A DNA stretch of 64,000 nt from Chloroflexota bacterium (GTDB lineage Bacteria; Chloroflexota; Dehalococcoidia; SM23-28-2; RBG-16-64-32). The notes beneath the pieces are model-generated. The model did no database searches, had not been told where the DNA came from, and saw nothing but the letters and a program-made list of their open reading frames with translations. The translations under genes and the position numbers were made by a program. The stretch is taken from positions 299,787 to 363,786 of the forward strand of contig JAJCYV010000022.1 of the NCBI GenBank assembly GCA_029262695.1, given 5' to 3'. Shown in pieces: positions 1 to 8,809 of this stretch. The stretch's first letter is position 1. Each line of letters opens with the position of its first letter.

Positions 1-1
1 G

Positions 2-319
2 ATCCGCGACGACATCCTCGATGTGGTGGCGGCTGTGCAGGTATCGCGGCAGACGATGCGGGTCGTGCGGCAGAACCTGGGCTGGGCGTTCGGCTACAAC
101 GCGGCGATGTTGCCGCTGGCGGCCGGCATCCTCTACCCCTGGATCACGCAGATCGTGAGCCCGGAGCTGGCCGGAATCCTCATGGCCACGAGCAGCTTCT
201 CCGTGACGATGAACACGCTCCGCATGCGCGGCTACACCCCGCCGATCAGGCGCGGGCCACCATCGGCGCCCGCCGAACGTGATTCGCGCGCGGAACAGGC
301 GATGGAGGCGACAGGATGA
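2..319 (+). CDS. Copper-type P1B ATPase, C-terminal end (5' partial)
   Basis: The reading frame is open from the window edge, so only the last 105 residues are present. The segment starts IRDDILDVV, followed by a helix with RQNLGWAFGYN and paired hydrophobic stretches around LPLAAGILYPW and ELAGILMATSSFSVTMNTLRM. This matches the end of CopA-type heavy-metal P-type ATPases, where the final membrane helices carry Asn/Tyr and Met/Ser metal-site residues. The catalytic core lies off the window. A hydrophilic tail of about 28 residues follows the last helix. The stop overlaps the next ATG by four bases, so it is co-translated with the YHS-domain protein, consistent with copper handling. Confidence 0.88.
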   Translation: MRDDILDVVAAVQVSRQTMRVVRQNLGWAFGYNAAMLPLAAGILYPWITQIVSPELAGILMATSSFSVTMNTLRMRGYTPPIRRGPPSAPAERDSRAEQAMEATG

Positions 320-729
320 AAGTGACCGAGGACAACCTCAGCACGGTGTCGGCCGTCGTCTACACGGCGGCGGCGGCCCTCGTGGCGGCGGCCGTTTTCG
401 CGCTGGCGGTCGTTGCCGACTATGGCTGGGTGGCGCGCATCGGCGGCTCGGGGTGGGTCTTCATGCTGAGCATGGTCGTTCTCATGCCGATCGTGCCCTC
501 GCTGCTGAGGGATCGGGCTCTCACGGGCGGCGAGCCGACAGACGCCGGCCCGAAAGCAGTCGTTCAGGAAGGTGGCAACGTGATCGTCAAGGATCCTGTC
601 TGCGGAATGGAGATCGATCCCGCGTCAGCCGCGGGCTCTTCGGAATACGAGGGGCAGACGATCTACTTCTGCAATCTCAACTGCAAACAGTCGTTCGACG
701 CTGAGCCGGAGAAGTACGCGAAGAAGTGA
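316..729 (+). CDS. Membrane protein with C-terminal YHS metal-binding domain
   Basis: This 137-residue protein has two hydrophobic segments (about residues 12-35 and 45-62), then a YHS/TRASH-type domain near residues 90-137. That domain shows KDPVCGMEID, followed by IYFCNLNCKQSF, the usual Cys pattern of YHS domains. These domains bind metal, often copper, and are common as fusions to or neighbours of CopA ATPases. It overlaps the ATPase stop (ATGA), which supports a shared copper export or sensing role. The exact metal and the reason for membrane anchoring cannot be read from sequence. Confidence 0.85.
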   Translation: MKVTEDNLSTVSAVVYTAAAALVAAAVFALAVVADYGWVARIGGSGWVFMLSMVVLMPIVPSLLRDRALTGGEPTDAGPKAVVQEGGNVIVKDPVCGMEIDPASAAGSSEYEGQTIYFCNLNCKQSFDAEPEKYAKK

Positions 730-811
730 CCGACCCTTGAGCCCGGCGAGTTGACGAAAACGTATGGCCGACATGTGGCGGCCCGATATACTCTGGCGGC
801 GGAGGTGACCC

Positions 812-1669
812 GTGCCAGATGCTCCCGCTGACGTGATATCCGCCGCCAACGAGAAGTGCCGCCGCCTGCGCGACCTTCTCCAGGCGCCCGAAATCCTGAT
901 CATGCCCGGCGCGTTCAACGTCTTGAGCGCGCTCCTCTTCCAGCAACTCGGCTTCAAGGCCGTGCAGGGCACCAGCTCGGCGATCGCCCACGCCTCCGGC
1001 CGGAAGGACCTCGGCATCGGCCGCGAGAGGACGGTCGCCGTGATGAGCGAGATCGCCGGCGCCGTCGACCTGCCGGTGAACGCCGATGGCGAGGACGGCT
1101 TCGGCGGCCCTGATGAGGTGCGGGAGACCGTGCGCATGTTCGCCGCCGGCGGCGTCGTCGGGATGAACATGGAAGACGGCGTGCGCAACGGCGGCCTCTC
1201 GCTCCTGCCGCTCGATCAACAGCTCGAGAAGATCGACGCCTTCATGGAGGCCCGCACGGAACTGGGCTCCGAGTTTCTCCTCAACGCCCGCACCGACGCC
1301 TTCCTCGCCCTGCGCGACGACCCGCCAGCGGCGCTTGCTGAGGCGGTACGCCGCGGCCAGGCCTACGCCGAAGCCGGCGCCGAGTGCGTCTTCACCTGGG
1401 GCATCACTGACAGCGACACGATCCGCACCTTCGCCAAGGAAGTTCCGGCGCCCGTCAGCGTCATCGCCGGGCCGGGCTCGCCCAGCGTGCCGGAGCTACA
1501 GGATCTGGGTGTCGCCCGCGTTAGCTTCGGAAGCTTGTTCCTCCACGCCGCCGCGGGCGGAGTCAAGAAGCTCGCCGAAGAGCTGCTCGGCCCGGGGACG
1601 ATGACGTCGCTGGAGAACGGCCTATCGCGCGATGAGATGCGAGCGCTGATCGAGAGCCGCCGCGGCTAG
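812..1669 (+). CDS. PEP mutase / isocitrate lyase superfamily enzyme
   Basis: The 285-residue product resembles the PEP mutase/isocitrate lyase superfamily, which makes or breaks C-C or C-P bonds of 2-oxo acids through Mg-enolates. Features seen are MPGAFNVLSALLF near residue 30, QGTSSAIAHASG, the acidic metal-site segment NADGEDGFGG near residue 90, GVVGMNMEDG and NARTDAFL. The sharper KKCG(H/N) catalytic loop of isocitrate lyase is absent, so a specific reaction (2-methylisocitrate, oxaloacetate or phosphonopyruvate) cannot be assigned. The GTG start is preceded by GGAGGTGA at 801-808, a good ribosome binding site. It stands alone, convergent with the acetyltransferase gene. Confidence 0.85.
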   Translation: MPDAPADVISAANEKCRRLRDLLQAPEILIMPGAFNVLSALLFQQLGFKAVQGTSSAIAHASGRKDLGIGRERTVAVMSEIAGAVDLPVNADGEDGFGGPDEVRETVRMFAAGGVVGMNMEDGVRNGGLSLLPLDQQLEKIDAFMEARTELGSEFLLNARTDAFLALRDDPPAALAEAVRRGQAYAEAGAECVFTWGITDSDTIRTFAKEVPAPVSVIAGPGSPSVPELQDLGVARVSFGSLFLHAAAGGVKKLAEELLGPGTMTSLENGLSRDEMRALIESRRG

Positions 1670-2892
1670 TAGTAGTCCTGCGTGTACGGCGGGTCTGCGA
1701 CCGCAAAGGCGTTCGTTATCTCGGTCAGCGCCTCGGCCCGGTGCACCGTGATCATGCCGACGGCAGCCAGCGTTTCCGCCGTCCGCAGGCCGGTGTAGAG
1801 CGGCGCCAGGAAGTTGACGCTCATCTCGACGTCGGGTGCGGCGTCCGTCTTCTGCGCCCGCATCCCGCCCTCGCCCGCTTCGACGCGCCAGACGCCCTCA
1901 TTCCAGGGCGCGTTCCCGTCGCTGATGCGCATCGTGAACGACGCCGAACTGCCGCCGACGTACGGCCGGGACGCGATCGCCCCCTCCACGTCTGCAATCC
2001 GGATCATCGGCCCTTCGCCCCGATTTACTGTGACGACGAACGGGTCTTCGCAGAGGTCCACGAACGGGTCGTCCGGATGCGACTCGTAGACGACGTTTGA
2101 CGCCAGGTCGTGCGTCAGCACGTGCTGCCAGAGGCCGCGGTAGGCCCCGGCGTCGAGCGCCACGAAGTCGCGCACCCAGATCTCTTGCTGTGCCCAGCCG
2201 TCTGTTGCTCTCTTCCCGGTCGGGCGGTTCTGGTACACGACGTAGCCACGGTCCTCGCCCGATTCATTGGCCCAGACGACGATGTCGCGCGCGCGCCGTT
2301 CCTTGTCTGTCCAATCGGCCATCACGGCCAAGCGCCACCAGTCCTCTTCCCGTACGAGCGCGCCGTTGAGCGGATCGACGCGCTCGCGGTAGATGGCGTC
2401 GAGCGTCTTCCAATCGTCCTGTGTCGCCGGTCGTGTCTTGCCGGGTGGGGCGGCCGTGCGGAACGCGAGCTGGGCGGGGTCGAAGTTGAGACGACGCTTC
2501 TCCTCGGCGCGTTCCCAGCCGTAGCGCCTGTAAAGCGCGTCGTGCGGAGTGTAGAGCCCGGAGATCGGCTGCCCACGCTCCTTCATCAGCTCCAGCGACT
2601 GCCGCAGCAGCTCTGCGACGTGGCCCTGGCGCCGGTATGCGGCCTGACACGTCACGGGCGAGATGAGCGCGAACGGCGTCTGCGTACCGTGCATCAGCCG
2701 CGCCGAAGGTATCGAGCGAACGGAGGCGACCGGCTTTCCTTCGTCGAACGCGGCAAGCGTCCACTCCGGCTTCGTAACCTTGCGCAGGTACTTGCCGTCT
2801 TCCGGGTTCGACCGGCCGTAGAAGGCGACAGTCTCCAACGACGCCAGCGCGTCGAACTCGGAGTCCTTGATGTGGCGGTACTCGATAGACAT
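1666..2892 (-). CDS. Eis-like GNAT N-acetyltransferase
   Basis: The protein has the three-part build of the Eis family: an N-terminal GNAT domain with the acetyl-CoA loop region QAAYRRQGHVAELL, a second GNAT-like domain, and a C-terminal SCP2-like domain. Eis proteins acetylate amines on aminoglycosides, peptides or other substrates; the substrate here is unknown. The chosen ATG begins MSIEYRHIKD. An ATG three codons upstream (2901) and a TTG at 2928 are also in frame, and the weak upstream GGGGAC does not decide between them. It is divergent from murT, with about 55 bases between start codons, and its stop overlaps the preceding convergent gene. Confidence 0.82.
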   Translation of the reverse strand: MSIEYRHIKDSEFDALASLETVAFYGRSNPEDGKYLRKVTKPEWTLAAFDEGKPVASVRSIPSARLMHGTQTPFALISPVTCQAAYRRQGHVAELLRQSLELMKERGQPISGLYTPHDALYRRYGWERAEEKRRLNFDPAQLAFRTAAPPGKTRPATQDDWKTLDAIYRERVDPLNGALVREEDWWRLAVMADWTDKERRARDIVVWANESGEDRGYVVYQNRPTGKRATDGWAQQEIWVRDFVALDAGAYRGLWQHVLTHDLASNVVYESHPDDPFVDLCEDPFVVTVNRGEGPMIRIADVEGAIASRPYVGGSSASFTMRISDGNAPWNEGVWRVEAGEGGMRAQKTDAAPDVEMSVNFLAPLYTGLRTAETLAAVGMITVHRAEALTEITNAFAVADPPYTQDYY

Positions 2893-2946
2893 CTCAGGCA
2901 TTGTCCCCGTGACCGTCGCCAGTGGCAAGCGTTTAGAATCTCAGAC

Positions 2947-4338
2947 GTGAGACTGACTGCCGCCATCATCGCCGCCCGCGCCACCGCCGCGCTCAGCCGT
3001 GGACTGCGTCGCGGCGGCGGCACCGCGCTCCCCGGCCTCGTCGCCGAGCGCGTCGATCCCGGCCTCGAGCGGACGCTGGCCGCTCGCCTGGGGCAGGGCA
3101 GCGCGCTCGTCACCGGCACCAACGGCAAGACGACGACGGCGCGTCTCGTGCGCGGCATCTGCCGCGAGGCGGGCCTGCGGCCGGTGGCCAACCGTGAGGG
3201 CTCGAACATGATGCGCGGTGTGGCGGCCGCCCTCGCCGAATCGGCGAGCTGGGACGGACGCTTCCGCGCCCCCGGGAAACGGGTCGGTCTATTTGAGGTG
3301 GACGAGGCGACGATGCCGCTCGTCGCCCGCGCCGTCGAGCCCCGGGCCGTGCTCTTCACGAACCTCTTCCGCGATCAGCTCGACCGCTACGGCGAAGTCG
3401 AGACCGTCGCCACGCTCTGGCGGACGGCCCTGCGCTCGTTCCCGGCCGAAGTGACGCTGGTGCTCAACGCCGACGATCCGGCCGTCGCCTCACTTTCGGA
3501 CGTTGCGCTGGGCAGAGTCGTCCTCTACGGCGTCGACGACGAGACGCAGGCCGGCGGGCCGCTGGAGCACGCCGCGGACGCGCGCTGGTGTTACGCCTGC
3601 GGCGCCGAACTCGAATACACGGTCGTGTTCTACGGGCATCTCGGCCACTGGCGCTGCCCCGGCTGCCGGCGCGCGCGGCCAACGCCGGACGTCGCCGTCT
3701 CTTCGCTGATGACGGCGGATGACGGGATGAGCGTTACGCTGACGACACCTACCGGCGAGGTCACCGTGCGCCTGCCGCTGGCCGGCCTCTACAACGCCTA
3801 CAACGCCGCTGCGGCCGCTGCCCTGGCCGTCGCGCTGGGCATCGAAACCGGAGCCATCGAGCGGGGGCTGGCCGGCGCCACCGCTGCCTTCGGTCGGCAG
3901 GAGCGGCTGACGGTCGACGGCCGCGCCGTGCAGGTGATCCTCGCCAAGAACCCGGCCGGTGTGAACCAGGTGATCCGCACGATCACCGCGGACGGCGCCC
4001 CGAAGCACCTGGCCGTCTTCCTGAACGACGACATCGCCGACGGGCGGGACATCTCCTGGATCTGGGACGTCGACTTCGAACTCCTGTCCGGGAACGTCGC
4101 TTCGCTCGTCGTCTCGGGGCGTCGCGCCTGGGACATGGCGCTGCGCCTGAAGTACGCCGGCCTCGGCGAGCGGCCCGACGTCGAACACGACGCGGCGCTG
4201 GCGCTGAGGCGGGCGATCGATGCCACGCCGGAAGGCGGCACGCTGTACGTGGTCCCGACCTACACCGCGATGCTCGACGCGCGCAACATCCTCGGCCGCT
4301 GGGCCGGCCGCGGCGCGTTCTGGGAGGGTGATGGCTGA
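2947..4338 (+). CDS. murT: Lipid II isoglutaminyl synthase subunit MurT
   Basis: MurT is the Mur-ligase-like subunit of the MurT-GatD complex, which amidates the D-Glu of lipid II on the cytoplasmic side. The 463-residue product has a P-loop TGTNGKTT at residues 56-63, a central Mur ligase fold and the DUF1727-type C terminus. An inserted four-cysteine zinc ribbon (Cys215, 218, 237, 240) is characteristic of MurT and absent from MurC-F. The GTG at 2947 fits the family start (MRLTAAIIAAR); an in-frame opening runs farther upstream but antisense to the acetyltransferase gene. The stop overlaps the gatD start by one base. Confidence 0.94.
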   Translation: MRLTAAIIAARATAALSRGLRRGGGTALPGLVAERVDPGLERTLAARLGQGSALVTGTNGKTTTARLVRGICREAGLRPVANREGSNMMRGVAAALAESASWDGRFRAPGKRVGLFEVDEATMPLVARAVEPRAVLFTNLFRDQLDRYGEVETVATLWRTALRSFPAEVTLVLNADDPAVASLSDVALGRVVLYGVDDETQAGGPLEHAADARWCYACGAELEYTVVFYGHLGHWRCPGCRRARPTPDVAVSSLMTADDGMSVTLTTPTGEVTVRLPLAGLYNAYNAAAAAALAVALGIETGAIERGLAGATAAFGRQERLTVDGRAVQVILAKNPAGVNQVIRTITADGAPKHLAVFLNDDIADGRDISWIWDVDFELLSGNVASLVVSGRRAWDMALRLKYAGLGERPDVEHDAALALRRAIDATPEGGTLYVVPTYTAMLDARNILGRWAGRGAFWEGDG

Positions 4339-5180
4339 TGCCTGCCCTGAGCGAACCGGAGCGCAGCGCAGGGCCAGTCGAAGAGCCTGCCCTGAGCGGA
4401 CCGGAGCGTAGCGCAGGGCCAGTCGAAGGGACACTTCGCCTGGCGCACCTCTACCCGAAGCTGATGAACATCTACGGTGACCGCGGCAACATTATGTGCT
4501 TTGAGCGCCGCTGCCGGGGCCGCGACATCGCTTTCGAGCTGACGGAGCTTTCGCTCGGCGACGCCTTCGACCCTGCAGCGTACGACCTTGTCTTCGTCGG
4601 CGGTGCGCAGGACGCCGAGCAGCGCCGCGTAGCGGACGACCTGCGCGACGTGAAGGGCGAGGCGCTTCGAGAGTACGTCGAAGGCGACGGCGTGATGCTG
4701 GCGGTCTGCGGCGGTTACCAGCTGATGGGCGCACACTATCGCTCGGCCGACGGCGCGCAGCTCCCGGGCGTCGGCCTGCTCGACCTCTGGACAGAGCACC
4801 CGGGGCCGAACGCCAGGCGCTTCATCGGCAACGTGGTCATCGAGTGGGAGGGCGAGACGTTGGTCGGCTTCGAGAACCACGGCGGCCGCACCCACCTCGG
4901 CCCGCGGGCGCGCCCCTTGGGCAGCGTCGTGACGGGCTTCGGCAACAACGGCGGCGACGGCGGCGAGGGCGCCGTGTATCGGAACCTCTACGGGACGTAC
5001 CTGCACGGCTCGCTCCTGCCCAAGAACCCGCACTTCGCCGACCACCTCATCGCCCTCGCGCTGGCGAAGCGAAACGGCGACGTGCGGTTGGCGCCACTGG
5101 ACGATATGGTAGAAGAGCAGGCGCACTCCGAAGCGCTGCATCTGGCAACACGGCGGAGCATCATTCGCCGAGGAGGTTGA
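4338..5180 (+). CDS. gatD: Lipid II isoglutaminyl synthase glutaminase subunit GatD
   Basis: GatD is a CobB/CobQ-type class I glutamine amidotransferase that passes ammonia to MurT. The family body begins LRLAHLYPKLMNIYGDRGN. The nucleophile Cys124 lies in MLAVCGGYQLMG, and the catalytic His223 in GTYLHGSLLPKNP. Between the ATG, which overlaps the murT stop, and the family body lie about 33 extra residues. They are encoded by two 45-bp direct copies of a palindromic repeat (15 residues each, beginning PALS). No ATG or GTG occurs just after the repeat, so this tail is probably translated. The rest is full length. Confidence 0.93.
   Translation: MPALSEPERSAGPVEEPALSGPERSAGPVEGTLRLAHLYPKLMNIYGDRGNIMCFERRCRGRDIAFELTELSLGDAFDPAAYDLVFVGGAQDAEQRRVADDLRDVKGEALREYVEGDGVMLAVCGGYQLMGAHYRSADGAQLPGVGLLDLWTEHPGPNARRFIGNVVIEWEGETLVGFENHGGRTHLGPRARPLGSVVTGFGNNGGDGGEGAVYRNLYGTYLHGSLLPKNPHFADHLIALALAKRNGDVRLAPLDDMVEEQAHSEALHLATRRSIIRRGG
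4341..4430 (+). repeat. Two 45-bp palindromic repeat copies in frame within gatD
   Basis: Copies at 4341-4385 and 4386-4430 differ at a few bases. Each begins CCTGCCCTGAGCG and ends CAGGGCCAGTCGAAG. Within a copy, CCCTG and CAGGG can pair as a hairpin. Forty-five bases is a multiple of three, so the reading frame is kept. It resembles short palindromes dispersed in many bacterial genomes and is unlike the GTAG-headed repeats elsewhere in this window. Confidence 0.85.
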
Positions 5181-5182
5181 CT

Positions 5183-5392
5183 ATGGAACGCGCGACCCTG
5201 GAAGCCCCGGAAATTTCCTGCGATCACTGCATTCAGACCATTCGCACCTCGGTCGAGAAGCTGCCCGGCGTGCAGTTCGTATCCGGCGACCCGGAAGGCA
5301 AGCAGGTCGTCGTCGAGTACGACCCCGGCCAGACGCCGCTTGGCGGCATCGAGGCGGCGATGGAGGAAGAAGGCTATCCCGTCAAGAAGTAG
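5183..5392 (+). CDS. Heavy-metal-associated (HMA) copper chaperone-like protein
   Basis: The 69-residue product is a single HMA domain of the CopZ/Atx1 type. The metal loop ISCDHCIQTI supplies the CxxC pair, and the fold pattern continues with LPGVQFVSGDPEGKQVVVEYD and IEAAMEEEGYPV. Such proteins carry Cu(I) to P-type ATPases or onward to cuproproteins. The loop has DH between the cysteines and lacks the usual Met before the first Cys, a common variant. AGGAGG at 5171-5176, seven bases before the ATG, is a strong ribosome binding site. It lies three bases after gatD. The gene after it starts inside its 3' end. Confidence 0.9.
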   Translation: MERATLEAPEISCDHCIQTIRTSVEKLPGVQFVSGDPEGKQVVVEYDPGQTPLGGIEAAMEEEGYPVKK

Positions 5393-6338
5393 GCGAACGC
5401 TCATCGGCTTCGCTGCCACGGCGGTCCTCGCGGCCGCCGTTTTCGTCTCGGCGGCCTGCGGCGGCGGCATAAACGTGCCGACACCATCACCGACGCTGTC
5501 GCCGTCCCCATCCGCCACAGCCACGATCCCTCCGACCGCGGCACCCACCGCCACGCCCGGCGACTTCGACTACACCGTGGAGGAAGGCGACACTCTCGGC
5601 GCGATCGCCGGTCGCTTCGGCATCTCGGTCGACACGCTGGCCTCGACGAACGGACTGACGCTGGACTCCCTGCTCAGCGTCGGGCAGGTCCTGCGCATCG
5701 TCGGCTCGACCGTTTCTCAGCCCGCTTCTGCCATTCCGACGCTCGATCCCTCTATCGAGATCGACAATCCGGCCGGCAGCGGCTGGCTGATCCCCGTCGA
5801 GGGCGCCTGCCTGCCCACAGACGACAACCAGATGCCGAACGCTCTCCGCGACTACCGCAACGGCGTGCACGAAGGTGTCGACTTCTTCACCGGCTTCGCC
5901 TGTGTCGACGTCGAGATGGGCACGCCGGCGTACGCGTCGAGGGCGGGCCGGGTGGTCCGCGCCGATCATATCTACAAGCCGCTGACGCAGAGCGAGCTGG
6001 ACGAGCTGCTGGCGAAGGTGGAGGCGCAGGGCTTCACCGACACCGCTACGCTCGATCGCTTCCGCGGCCGCCAGGTCTGGATCGACCACGGAGACGGCTT
6101 CGTCACGCGCTACAGTCACCTGGAGGGCGTCTCGGAGGACCTGCTCGCCGGCGCGAACGTGGAACGGGGCGACCTCGTCGGCTTCATCGGCGACTCCGGC
6201 ACGCCTGAGGCGGTAACGAACCCGGGCTTCGAGAACCACCTGCACTTCGAGCTGCGCATCGGCTCCTCGTTCCTGGGCGCGGGAGAGCCGCCGGAAGTCG
6301 TGCGCGCCCTCTACACGGACGCCTTCTTCGGCGAGTGA
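5340..6338 (+). CDS. LysM / M23 peptidase-domain lipoprotein
   Basis: This is a predicted exported lipoprotein: a basic N terminus, a hydrophobic stretch and a lipobox SAAC with Cys40. A Ser/Thr/Pro linker follows, then a LysM domain (about residues 75-118) starting DYTVEEGDTLGAIAGRFG that would bind peptidoglycan. The C-terminal domain is of M23/LytM type. It has zinc ligands in HEGVDF and the HxH of NHLHFELR, as expected of an active metallopeptidase. The only in-frame start is TTG at 5340, overlapping the HMA gene by 53 bases without a clear ribosome binding site. It probably cuts peptidoglycan at the cell surface. Confidence 0.86.
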   Translation: MAASRRRWRKKAIPSRSRRTLIGFAATAVLAAAVFVSAACGGGINVPTPSPTLSPSPSATATIPPTAAPTATPGDFDYTVEEGDTLGAIAGRFGISVDTLASTNGLTLDSLLSVGQVLRIVGSTVSQPASAIPTLDPSIEIDNPAGSGWLIPVEGACLPTDDNQMPNALRDYRNGVHEGVDFFTGFACVDVEMGTPAYASRAGRVVRADHIYKPLTQSELDELLAKVEAQGFTDTATLDRFRGRQVWIDHGDGFVTRYSHLEGVSEDLLAGANVERGDLVGFIGDSGTPEAVTNPGFENHLHFELRIGSSFLGAGEPPEVVRALYTDAFFGE

Positions 6339-6369
6339 TGCCCGCGGCGCGCCACCGACGTATCCTTTA

Positions 6370-7071
6370 ATGGCCATGACCGATAACGCCGCTGACCTGC
6401 CGCGCCCGACGCCCAAACGCCGTAGCGTCGTCCGACGCTGGCTATACCCGCTGGCGGTCATCATCGCCATCGCCGGCGTCATCTGGTGGCTGGAGGCCCG
6501 CGACGGCGGCGGCGTCAGCAGCACCGGCGAACGCTACGGCCCGGCCGACCTGCCGGCGGCGCTCGTTCCCGCCGGAGCGAACGTTAAAGCTGAGGAGGGC
6601 GCGTTGGCGCCGGACTTCCTGCTCGAGGCGCTCGACAGTGACGAGACGCGCCTTAGCGACTACCGCGGCCAGCCAGTCGTGCTCAACTTCTGGGCGACCT
6701 GGTGCGTGTCCTGCCGCAAAGAGATGCCCCAGTTCATCGAAGCCTACGACGCCTACCGTGACGACGGACTCGTCGTCATCGGACTCAACCTCCAGGAGAG
6801 CGAATCGATCATCCGCCCGTTCGCCGACGAGTTCGGGATCGACTTTCCGGTGCTGATCGATCGGGACGGCGAAGTTGGCGACGACTACCGGCTGCTGGGC
6901 CTGCCGACCACCTTCTTCATCGACCGCGACGGCGTTGTCGAGAGCGTCTTCATCGGCCAGTTCGAGGCCGAAGTACAGGGCACGAACGTCCAGGGCGCGA
7001 TCGGCCAGTCCGACCTCGAAGAGCGCATCGCGGCGATCCTGGCACCGGGCGAGGGCGATGGCGACGGGTAG
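6370..7071 (+). CDS. resA: ResA/TlpA-like membrane-anchored thiol-disulfide oxidoreductase
   Basis: A basic N terminus and one membrane helix (about residues 23-40) anchor a thioredoxin-fold domain outside the membrane. The active site is TWCVSCRKEMP with Cys112 and Cys115. A central insert and the cis-Pro segment LLGLPTTFFIDRDG are those of ResA/CcmG proteins, which reduce apocytochrome c before heme attachment. The next gene is ResB-like and overlaps this one by 14 bases, which supports the role. The start could be the ATG at 6370 or the one two codons later. Confidence 0.9.
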   Translation: MAMTDNAADLPRPTPKRRSVVRRWLYPLAVIIAIAGVIWWLEARDGGGVSSTGERYGPADLPAALVPAGANVKAEEGALAPDFLLEALDSDETRLSDYRGQPVVLNFWATWCVSCRKEMPQFIEAYDAYRDDGLVVIGLNLQESESIIRPFADEFGIDFPVLIDRDGEVGDDYRLLGLPTTFFIDRDGVVESVFIGQFEAEVQGTNVQGAIGQSDLEERIAAILAPGEGDGDG

Positions 7072-8809
7072 GGCGGCCGCCGAGGACGGAGGCGACAAGG
7101 CCCGCGGCCGGACGCGCTCGCACGGCGTGATGAACCCGCTGCGCGCGGTCTGGTGGCTCGTCATCAACGTCCGCTTCGCCATCGTGCTCCTCGTCGCGCT
7201 AACGCTCGTCAGCCTCGCCGGCGTGCTGATCGCGCAGATGCCGCTCAACGTGCGCGGCGACTCAGTCCTCGAGGCTGACTGGCTCGCCGAGAAGGAGGGC
7301 ACGTACGGCTTCCTGACAGACCCGATGAACGCCGTCGGCCTCTTCGACATCTTTCACACGAGCTGGTTCGGCGTGCTGCTGGCCGTCACCGTCGTCGCCA
7401 CCGGTGCGTACGTCGTCAGCCGCTTCCCCGGCATCTGGTCGGCGATCACGCGGCCCCGCAAGCGCGTTCCCGACCGCTACTTCGACCTGGCGCCGCACCG
7501 CCTGCACATCGATGGCGCGTTGGACGTCGAACGCCTGGAGGCCGGCCTCCGCCGCTCCCGCTACAAGGTCGAGCGCTGGGAGGAGCCCGAGGCCACGCTA
7601 CTCTTCGCCGACCGCTTCCAGTTCGCACGGCTGGGTAGCCTGCTCACTCACGCCGCCGTCATCGTCTTCATCCTCGCTGCCGTCGTCAGCCGCGTCGACG
7701 CCTTTTCGTCAGGCCTCTTCTTCGCGGAGGGCTCGACGTTGCCGGTCTTCCCGGTGAAGCACGAGAACCAGATGCAGGTGGAGCTCGTCGAATCGTACGC
7801 CGAGTTTGCGCCGGACGGGCAGCCGCTGGACTACCGGAGTGACCTGGCGATCTATCAGGGCGGCGAGGAGGTGCTGCGCTGCTCCTCCACCGTCAACACG
7901 CCCTGCAGCTACAACGGCTACCGCTTCTACCAGGTCGCCTACTTCGGCTTTGGCGCCGAGCTTGCCGTGCGCGATACGGCGAGCGGCAACGTCATCTACC
8001 GCGAGACGCTGGCGCTGGCGATGCGCAGCCCGGCCGCCCGCCTGCGCATCGACGACGCGAACGGGGCGACGCTGATCGACCAGACGGTCGTCCTGCCGGA
8101 GGCGTTCGAGATCAACGGCGAACCGTTCCACGGCGGCCTTATCCGCCTGGAGGACGGCACCGCACTGACGCTGCTCCTGCCTCAAGGCGCGGACGAAGGA
8201 GACGAACTGCTCGTCTTCGACCTCGGCGACAGCCCGGAGACCTTGCGCCTGGCGCCCGGCGAGAGCGCGGAGTCCGGCGGGCTCGCCTTATCGTACCTCC
8301 GGCTGGAGCGGGTTCCGGCGGGCTTCGTGGTGGACCTGCCGCTACCGGAATCAGTCGAGGCCGCCGGCCCGGTGCGGCTGCAGCTTAACAACGTCGTCTA
8401 CGGCACCGGCACGACTTCCGAGGGCACCAACGTCGAAGCGCCGAGCGGCGGCGGCGAGCCTGAGCTGACGATCGTGGGCCTGACCGCGCAGGCGGCGACT
8501 CTGACGGCCGGTGGCTCGCTCCTCGTCGAGGGCTACGAGTACACTTTTGAGGGACAGCGTGAGTTCTCCGGCATCGACGTCCGGCGCGACCGCTCCGACT
8601 ACCTCGTCTGGATCGGTGCGGCGGCGATCGTTCTCGGACTGATGATCACCTTCTGGGTGCCGCGGAGGCGGCTCTGGGCTAAGATAACGCGCGACGGCTC
8701 GTCCCTGGCGGGGCAGGCCGCCGGACAGGCAGACTACACATCCGAAATGCGCAGGCTGGCCGTGCAAGCAGGCGCGGAGCTGGCGGAGGAAACAGAAGAC
8801 GATGATTAA
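7058..8809 (+). CDS. resB: ResB/Ccs1-like cytochrome c biogenesis protein
   Basis: ResB works with ResC/CcsA in System II to bring heme to apocytochrome c. The 583-residue product has N-terminal membrane helices (VRFAIVLLVALTLVSLAGVLIAQ and the segment after TSWFGVLLAVTV), a third near LGSLLTHAAVIVFILAAVV, a large outside domain, and a last helix YLVWIGAAAIVLGLMITFW near the end. This order is typical of ResB. The start at 7058 overlaps resA; an ATG at 7130 is an alternative. No resC is present next to it; lgt follows at once, overlapping by eight bases. Confidence 0.88.
   Translation: MATGRAAAEDGGDKARGRTRSHGVMNPLRAVWWLVINVRFAIVLLVALTLVSLAGVLIAQMPLNVRGDSVLEADWLAEKEGTYGFLTDPMNAVGLFDIFHTSWFGVLLAVTVVATGAYVVSRFPGIWSAITRPRKRVPDRYFDLAPHRLHIDGALDVERLEAGLRRSRYKVERWEEPEATLLFADRFQFARLGSLLTHAAVIVFILAAVVSRVDAFSSGLFFAEGSTLPVFPVKHENQMQVELVESYAEFAPDGQPLDYRSDLAIYQGGEEVLRCSSTVNTPCSYNGYRFYQVAYFGFGAELAVRDTASGNVIYRETLALAMRSPAARLRIDDANGATLIDQTVVLPEAFEINGEPFHGGLIRLEDGTALTLLLPQGADEGDELLVFDLGDSPETLRLAPGESAESGGLALSYLRLERVPAGFVVDLPLPESVEAAGPVRLQLNNVVYGTGTTSEGTNVEAPSGGGEPELTIVGLTAQAATLTAGGSLLVEGYEYTFEGQREFSGIDVRRDRSDYLVWIGAAAIVLGLMITFWVPRRRLWAKITRDGSSLAGQAAGQADYTSEMRRLAVQAGAELAEETEDDD

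Noticed and set aside
2110-2946. Upstream extension of the murT reading frame
   Set aside because: It is antisense to the Eis-like acetyltransferase gene and has no MurT homology. The family start at 2947 is preferred.
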